From positions 1-10,444 of the forward strand of contig DBDL01000198.1 of assembly GCA_002293545.1 (NCBI GenBank): a stretch of DNA of 10,444 nt, read 5' to 3'. Origin of the DNA: Lachnoclostridium sp. UBA933 (lineage in GTDB: Bacteria > Bacillota > Clostridia > Lachnospirales > Lachnospiraceae). The translations under genes and the position numbers were made by a program. The notes under the pieces were generated by a model, which was given only the letters and a program-made list of their open reading frames with translations, ran no database searches and was not told where the DNA came from. Of the stretch, positions 6,538 to 10,444 are shown in pieces. Position 1 is the first letter of the stretch, and each line of letters starts with the position of its first letter.

Positions 6538-7451
6538 TAAAAAATTTAAGGAAAAAATACGGAGAGAAGGTTGTATTGGCGGATTTGAATTTTTCCATGA
6601 AAGAGCCGGGCGTGTATGCTCTCTTAGGAACAAACGGCGCAGGGAAAACAACGTCGATCCGTATTATACTCGGAATGCTTGCCGGCAACGGCGGTGAGGT
6701 TTTATGGAATGGGAAACCTCTGAATACCGATCGGATGAATATCGGCTATCTGGCAGAAGAAAGAGGGTTGTATCCAAAAACGGAGCTGATGGATCAACTG
6801 CTTTATTTTGCACAGCTTAAAAATATGAAAAGAGAAGCCGCAAAAAAAAGAATTGCCGATTTGGCGAAACGGTTTGAGGTTGAAGAATACCTGTACCCCG
6901 CCGGTAAAAAGAAAAGAGGGAAGTCCAATACGGCAGAGCAGCTGTCAAAGGGAAATCAGCAAAAAATCCAGATGCTGCTGACACTTTTATCCGACCCTGA
7001 GCTGATTGTACTTGACGAACCGTTGAGCGGACTGGACCCTGTCAATTCGGACTTATTCACTTCTATCATTCGGGAAGAAATTGACCGCGGTAAATATATG
7101 ATTATGTCCAGTCACCAAATGAACGTGATTGAAGAATTTTGCGAGAATGTCACGATTTTAAACAGGGGGATTTCTGTACTTCAGGGAAACCTGAATGAAA
7201 TAAAAAAAGGATACGGCCGGGTAAATCTATTTATCAAATGTGAAAAGGATATTACCGGTCTGCTGACCGAATCGGGTATTTCCATTGTAAAACAGACAGC
7301 AGAGGGAAATTTCTTAAAAGTAAAAGAAGAAAATCAGGCAGCAAAGCTTTTGGAACGGTTGATTTCAGAAAACGTGCCAATTATTCATTACGAGCTGAGA
7401 GAACCCTCGCTGCATGAAATATTTATTGAAAAGGCAGGGGATAGTGATTGA
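6525..7451 (+). CDS. ABC transporter ATP-binding protein, NatA family
   Basis: This 308-residue ATPase should power export through the two permeases encoded next. It carries a full set of nucleotide-binding motifs: Walker A GTNGAGKTT at 35-43, the NatA-like Q-loop GYLAEERGLYPK at 74-85 (Glu in place of Gln), signature LSKGNQQ at 140-146, Walker B LIVLDEP at 160-166, SGLD at 168-171 and the switch histidine H197. A C-terminal extension (about 225-308) ends in REPSLHEIFIE, typical of the NatA/YhaQ/drug-resistance group. Just before the signature is a Lys-rich segment, PAGKKKRGKSNTAEQ (125-139), which looks like an insertion compared with Bacillus NatA-like proteins as I remember them. GGGAG 7 bases upstream supports the start. 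The stop overlaps the next gene by 4 bases. NatAB of Bacillus exports sodium, but related systems move peptides or drugs, so the substrate is open. Confidence 0.92.
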   Translation: MSLEVKNLRKKYGEKVVLADLNFSMKEPGVYALLGTNGAGKTTSIRIILGMLAGNGGEVLWNGKPLNTDRMNIGYLAEERGLYPKTELMDQLLYFAQLKNMKREAAKKRIADLAKRFEVEEYLYPAGKKKRGKSNTAEQLSKGNQQKIQMLLTLLSDPELIVLDEPLSGLDPVNSDLFTSIIREEIDRGKYMIMSSHQMNVIEEFCENVTILNRGISVLQGNLNEIKKGYGRVNLFIKCEKDITGLLTESGISIVKQTAEGNFLKVKEENQAAKLLERLISENVPIIHYELREPSLHEIFIEKAGDSD

Positions 7452-8776
7452 ATACAACAGACAAAAGAAATCCCGTGAAAAACCTTGGGTGCGTAATTTC
7501 TTATACGCTGATACAAAATTTTAAAAGCGGCGGCATTAAAGTCATGACCATTCTTTTCTTTATTATCGCATTGGGTTCCATGCCGGTAATGCAGTTTTTT
7601 AATTCGCCGGACAATGACAATACCTTTCCGGTTGATACGGTATATGTTTTGGATGAAACAGGTCTTGGCATCAATGATTTCTCGGCTTTGAAAGAGCAAA
7701 ACAAAAAATATAAGGATGTTACATTCAGTCCCGTTACGGAATTAAAAGACCTGTCCTCCGAAGAAATGCAGCTTGTGATAAGTAAACCAGCGGATACCTT
7801 TATGATTCAATTTATTGCCTCGGAGGAGGATGGTATCTCAGAAGATGATATCACCAAGGCAACTCCTGATTTTAATGAAATTTTTTACAAGGAGCGAATG
7901 AAAGCATTGGATATCACCCCGGAACAGGATGCTGTTATGCAGGCGAAAGCAGAAAGCGAAATCACCATACTGAGTGCAGAAGGCACCGTAGATGAAAAAA
8001 CCGAAGCGGTTTCACAAAATCAATACTACTCGTTCCTTTTTATTATCGTATTGGTGGTATTTTTAATTGCTTTCAGTGCGGAAACCGTGTCCAGCTCGAT
8101 TGCTTTGGAAAAATCAAATAAACTGGTTGAATCTTTAATGCTCTGTGTAAAGCCTTCCACACTGATATCCGGAAAAGTAATCGGCGGACTTTTGACCGTT
8201 ATTCTTCAAGTAGGCATTATCATCGCCGGTCTGTTCGCTTCCGCATATCTTTCAATGGAAATTTATAATCTGGATGCACCGATGCTTCCAAAACAGATGC
8301 AGGACTTTCTGTCACAAATTGAAGGTCATTCATGGATCTCACTTTTTATTGTATTTTTATTTTTACTTGCCGGTGTCGTATTTTTTGCAACACTTGCCGG
8401 GCTTTTCGGAGCTGCGGTCAGCAGTATGGAGGATTTGGCTTCAGGAATGCAGGCATATAACATTCTTATGATTCTCGGTGCCTATTCCGGCATCGGTATC
8501 AGTATGATGAAGCTTTTAGGCGAGCAATATAACTGGGTGGAAAAGCTTTTGTGCTTTGTTCCGATTTGTGCTCCGTTTATCGTACCAATTAATCTGTTAT
8601 CCGGTCAAATAAGTGTTTTATTTGCACTTCTTTCGCTGCTTGTACAGATTGGGTTCATCCTTCTGCTCGGTGCCTTTGTCTTTAGGATATACCGCGCCAT
8701 GCTCCTTTATAAAGGGGAGCGTCTGAAAATAAAATCTATTATTCGGCTGAGTAAAGAAAGGACGGAAAATCAATGA
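7448..8776 (+). CDS. ABC-2 type permease, NatB-like (first of a pair)
   Basis: This 442-residue membrane protein should form half of the transport channel. The topology fits ABC-2/NatB proteins: one helix at about 33-50, a large outward-facing domain from 52 to 190, then five helices near 194-212, 246-267, 297-320, 336-356 and 386-413. Between the second and third helices is the cytoplasmic motif SIALEKSNKLVESLMLCVKP (217-236), typical of the family and thought to contact the ATPase. The gene starts with TTG at 7448, overlapping the ATPase stop as TTGA, with AGGGG 7 bases upstream. The next in-frame Met lies inside the first helix (residue 33), so the TTG is strongly favoured. It has the same layout and motifs as the following gene and is probably its paralogue and partner. 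Confidence 0.9.
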   Translation: MNTTDKRNPVKNLGCVISYTLIQNFKSGGIKVMTILFFIIALGSMPVMQFFNSPDNDNTFPVDTVYVLDETGLGINDFSALKEQNKKYKDVTFSPVTELKDLSSEEMQLVISKPADTFMIQFIASEEDGISEDDITKATPDFNEIFYKERMKALDITPEQDAVMQAKAESEITILSAEGTVDEKTEAVSQNQYYSFLFIIVLVVFLIAFSAETVSSSIALEKSNKLVESLMLCVKPSTLISGKVIGGLLTVILQVGIIIAGLFASAYLSMEIYNLDAPMLPKQMQDFLSQIEGHSWISLFIVFLFLLAGVVFFATLAGLFGAAVSSMEDLASGMQAYNILMILGAYSGIGISMMKLLGEQYNWVEKLLCFVPICAPFIVPINLLSGQISVLFALLSLLVQIGFILLLGAFVFRIYRAMLLYKGERLKIKSIIRLSKERTENQ

Positions 8777-10074
8777 AAAAAAATACAATGTTTCGCGGAT
8801 GGGCAAGTGTTTTTCGCTTTACCTTTCAGGAAATCACCGGAAAAAAAGGATATTATGCCAGCTTGTTTATTTTCGCATTCATACTGTTTTTGTTTGTCGT
8901 CGGTGCTTTTGCATTACTGTCCGATTCACAGAAAGAAGAAGAGTTAAAACCACTTACCCTCAAAAATATCGCCGTCATTGACGATACGGGATTGGAATAT
9001 CTCCGGTTCGGAGAATCTGCTAAAATCAGTCATGAAGCTGCTCCCGGTAAAACATGGAACGTAACTTTTGTTTCTGAAACCGAATCGCTGGAATCCAAAC
9101 AAACCGAAATGAAAGACAGCAAGGAGGACGCCGTCCTTCATATTGAAAAGGGGGAAGGAAACAATGTATCGTGCAATCTTTTCCTGCCCCGCCAAATAGA
9201 AATCTCAAGCAACGGGAAAGATCACCTGCTGGAGATGGTATCAAAATTTATTTACCGGACAAAATCCGTCAATCTCGGAATTGAGGAAAACAAGCTCACG
9301 GTTTTGACCGCTCCTGTTATGACAACGTACTCCGTACAAGGCGAACCTCCGGAAACCACGGGGGAAACACTTTTAAAACTATTGACTCCGATGGCTTTAA
9401 TCATGCTGCTTTATTTTATGGTTTTAGCCTACGGACAGAGTGCGGGAAAGATCATTTCTGTGGAAAAAACATCAAAACTCATGGATACCCTGCTTTTATC
9501 CGTTAAACCGTATGCATTGATTTTAGGGAAAATAACCGCAATGTCTGCGGCGGCTGTCGTACAGATTATCGCGTGGCTTCTGTCAATCATACTTGGAGTA
9601 TTTGCCGGAAATTATGCGGGACACATAATCAATCCGGACTTCGTCAACCCTCTCTATGAAGCATTTGATCTGCTCCGTGAAAGCGGTGCCGGCAATGCCT
9701 TTACATGGGGCTCGATTCTTTTAGGTATCCTTGCCGTGATACTTGGTTTCTTATTTTATATGATGATCGCCGGGCTTGTTGCTTCCCGCATATCCAAAAC
9801 GGAGGACTTAGCGCAGGGAATGGGATTCTATCAGATACTCGTCGTCGCCGGATTCCTGATCTCTTATAGCTCTGTAACCTTTTCACCGTTTATTACGGAG
9901 CTATGTAATTGGATTCCCGTTACTTCCGCTTATCTGCTGCCCGGAAAGCTGATGATCGGCGACTTCGGTTTCCTGCACGGAATCGGCGTCATTGCCTGCC
10001 TGACCGTATTTATTCTGGCTTCCGCTATGATTGCCGCCAGACTTTACCGAAACCAGGTGTTTTATCAGAAATAG
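8773..10074 (+). CDS. ABC-2 type permease, NatB-like (second of a pair)
   Basis: This 433-residue protein repeats the design of the preceding permease: one helix at about 28-49, an outward-facing domain from 51 to 200, then helices near 202-220, 255-277, 313-337, 352-372 and 400-424. The shared motif appears as SVEKTSKLMDTLLLSVKP (229-246), and both proteins carry EDLAxGM before the fifth helix. The two are clearly related but well diverged, which suggests specialised subunits of a heterodimer rather than a recent duplication. The ATG overlaps the previous stop (ATGA), and AAAGGA lies 10 bases upstream. It is the last gene of the operon. A two-part hairpin about 120 bases downstream is the best terminator candidate. 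The substrate cannot be read from the sequence. Confidence 0.9.
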   Translation: MKKNTMFRGWASVFRFTFQEITGKKGYYASLFIFAFILFLFVVGAFALLSDSQKEEELKPLTLKNIAVIDDTGLEYLRFGESAKISHEAAPGKTWNVTFVSETESLESKQTEMKDSKEDAVLHIEKGEGNNVSCNLFLPRQIEISSNGKDHLLEMVSKFIYRTKSVNLGIEENKLTVLTAPVMTTYSVQGEPPETTGETLLKLLTPMALIMLLYFMVLAYGQSAGKIISVEKTSKLMDTLLLSVKPYALILGKITAMSAAAVVQIIAWLLSIILGVFAGNYAGHIINPDFVNPLYEAFDLLRESGAGNAFTWGSILLGILAVILGFLFYMMIAGLVASRISKTEDLAQGMGFYQILVVAGFLISYSSVTFSPFITELCNWIPVTSAYLLPGKLMIGDFGFLHGIGVIACLTVFILASAMIAARLYRNQVFYQK

Positions 10075-10163
10075 ACACGTATTCCTACGTTTGTTATTTG
10101 TACGGTACTGATTAGCCGATTCTCGGCATCGTACTCAGAAGAGATATCATTCATGTCACTTTT
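10065..10163 (-). pseudogene. YD-repeat (RHS) remnant
   Basis: On the minus strand the frame 10163-10065 encodes SEYDAENRLISTVQ (10139-10098), a textbook YD/RHS repeat core. The frame is cut by TAG at 10166-10164 on the upstream side and ends at TGA 10067-10065, inside the 3' end of the permease on the other strand. An internal ATG at 10154 would give 29 residues but has no ribosome binding site. It is best read as a leftover scrap of an RHS gene rather than a working gene. Homology past STVQ is not evident. Confidence 0.65.
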
Positions 10164-10340
10164 CTAAAACAGATCCGGTTCACCAATGTGGAACTGTCAA
10201 AAAAACCGCACACCTAAATTACCAGTAAATAAAGGTGTGTGATTTTCTTGACAGTTTTAGTTTACTTGCTAGTGCCGAATCATAAGAATGTAACAATACT
10301 GCATCTTTATCTGGATAACTGCACCCTTTTACTAATTCTT
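10075..10340. other. gene-free stretch with RHS debris and hairpin
   Basis: No intact gene is present. The stretch holds the YD-repeat scrap, a small inverted repeat ACGTA-TTCC-TACGT at 10077-10090 followed by a T-rich run (a weak terminator candidate directly after the last permease), the long hairpin at 10192-10256, and a minus-strand open stretch continuous with the RHS tail in a shifted frame. No immunity-gene-like frame is found downstream of the RHS end. Confidence 0.6.
10192..10256. terminator. long two-part hairpin, possible bidirectional terminator or mobile-element remnant
   Basis: Bases 10192-10215 pair with 10233-10256 over 24 positions with two mismatches (10201/10247 and 10206/10242) and one G:U. 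The outer arm AACTGTCAA/TTGACAGTT and inner arm CACACCT/AGGTGTG are perfect. The loop is 17 bases. Reading rightward, the inner stem is followed by ATTTTCTT; reading leftward, it is followed by seven T residues, so it could end transcription from both sides. It lies between the rightward ABC operon and the leftward RHS frame, where such a terminator is expected. The length and symmetry also fit the joined ends of a small inverted-repeat element. Confidence 0.6.
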
Positions 10341-10344
10341 TTAT
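10219..10344 (-). pseudogene. shifted-frame continuation of the RHS carboxyl end
   Basis: Starting next to the stop of the RHS tail, in the frame one base away, the minus strand is open for 41 codons and reads as plausible protein: IKELVKGCSYPDKDAVLLHS at the start, then YDSALASKLKL. It has no start codon. The last 13 or so codons lie inside the hairpin and look unrelated. A single indel near 10345 would join it to the RHS tail, so I read it as a frameshifted extension, with the hairpin later replacing or interrupting the true end. This rests on protein-like composition only. Confidence 0.35.
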
Positions 10345-10444
10345 CTATTTACTATTGTATTTTTTACATGCTTGACAGCATTCTTTGTTATGGATTGATG
10401 GATTGCCTTACTCCAATGCCCTGTCGGGTCCGTATAATTAATCG
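10341..10444 (-). CDS. RHS-repeat protein, carboxy-terminal end (partial)
   Basis: A minus-strand frame enters from the right edge and ends at TAA 10343-10341. Its last 33 residues begin INYTDPTGHWSKAIHQ and finish KNTIVNR. The (Y)xDPTGH sequence is the hallmark that closes the RHS-repeat-associated core domain, after which variable carboxyl tips, often toxins, begin. RHS/YD proteins are large secreted or surface polypeptides that encapsulate a tip domain. Here the tip is only about 25 residues before the stop, too short for a toxin, so the gene is either tip-less or frameshifted (a second frame continues plausibly). Most of the gene lies outside the window. Confidence 0.65.
   Translation of the reverse strand, partial: INYTDPTGHWSKAIHQSITKNAVKHVKNTIVNR

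Noticed and set aside
10077..10090. ACGTA-TTCC-TACGT as the main terminator of the ABC operon
   Set aside because: The 5-base stem is weak and the following T-rich run is interrupted. The larger hairpin downstream is a better candidate.
10372..10400. Perfect TTGACA on the plus strand as a promoter
   Set aside because: No acceptable -10 box occurs at 16-18 bases, no gene follows within the window, and it lies inside the RHS coding tail of the opposite strand.
1..10444. CRISPR array, tRNA, rRNA, riboswitch or intact insertion sequence
   Set aside because: No regularly spaced repeats, cloverleaf, ribosomal sequence, long structured leader or transposase frame was seen on either strand.

Overview
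The window looks like a chromosomal segment of a motile, low-to-moderate GC Gram-positive anaerobe, most likely a member of the Clostridia close to the Lachnospiraceae. The grounds are strong GGAG-type ribosome binding sites, A/T-rich sigma-A promoters, an HD-GYP protein with a short N-terminal PilZ-like/DUF3391-like module, a soluble-tipped chemotaxis receptor without HAMP, a clostridial-style VanY, and NatA/NatB-type ABC genes. The genus cannot be fixed from this sequence alone.

Layout. At the left edge (22-1050, +) is an HD-GYP c-di-GMP phosphodiesterase. Its start overlaps the stop of a frame that enters from outside the window. It converges, with only 3 bases between stop codons, on a leftward three-gene cluster (3552 down to 1054): a membrane-anchored VanY/DacB-type D,D-carboxypeptidase with a Lys/Pro-rich repeat tail, a PlsC-type lysophosphatidate acyltransferase, and a small one-helix membrane protein of unknown function. 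The cluster has a near-consensus promoter at 3614-3642. A second, weaker promoter at 3655-3683 points the other way.

The rightward cluster (3723-10074) is tightly packed and probably one operon: a six-helix methyl-accepting chemotaxis protein without an extracellular sensor domain, a class II CCA-adding tRNA nucleotidyltransferase with an eroded HD region, a NatA-type ATPase, and two paralogous NatB-type permeases. The three ABC genes overlap by 4 bases at each junction and should form a single exporter with two different membrane subunits.

The right end (10075-10444) contains no intact gene, but it is not empty. On the minus strand there is the carboxy-terminal end of an RHS/YD-repeat protein (hallmark TDPTGHW), a shifted-frame continuation of it, a 65-base imperfect hairpin, and a second, isolated YD-repeat scrap (hallmark YDAENRLIS). 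This looks like the worn edge of an RHS locus, and it is the most unusual part of the window. The rest is fairly ordinary housekeeping, envelope and signalling content. I did not find a convincing undescribed defence or mobile system.
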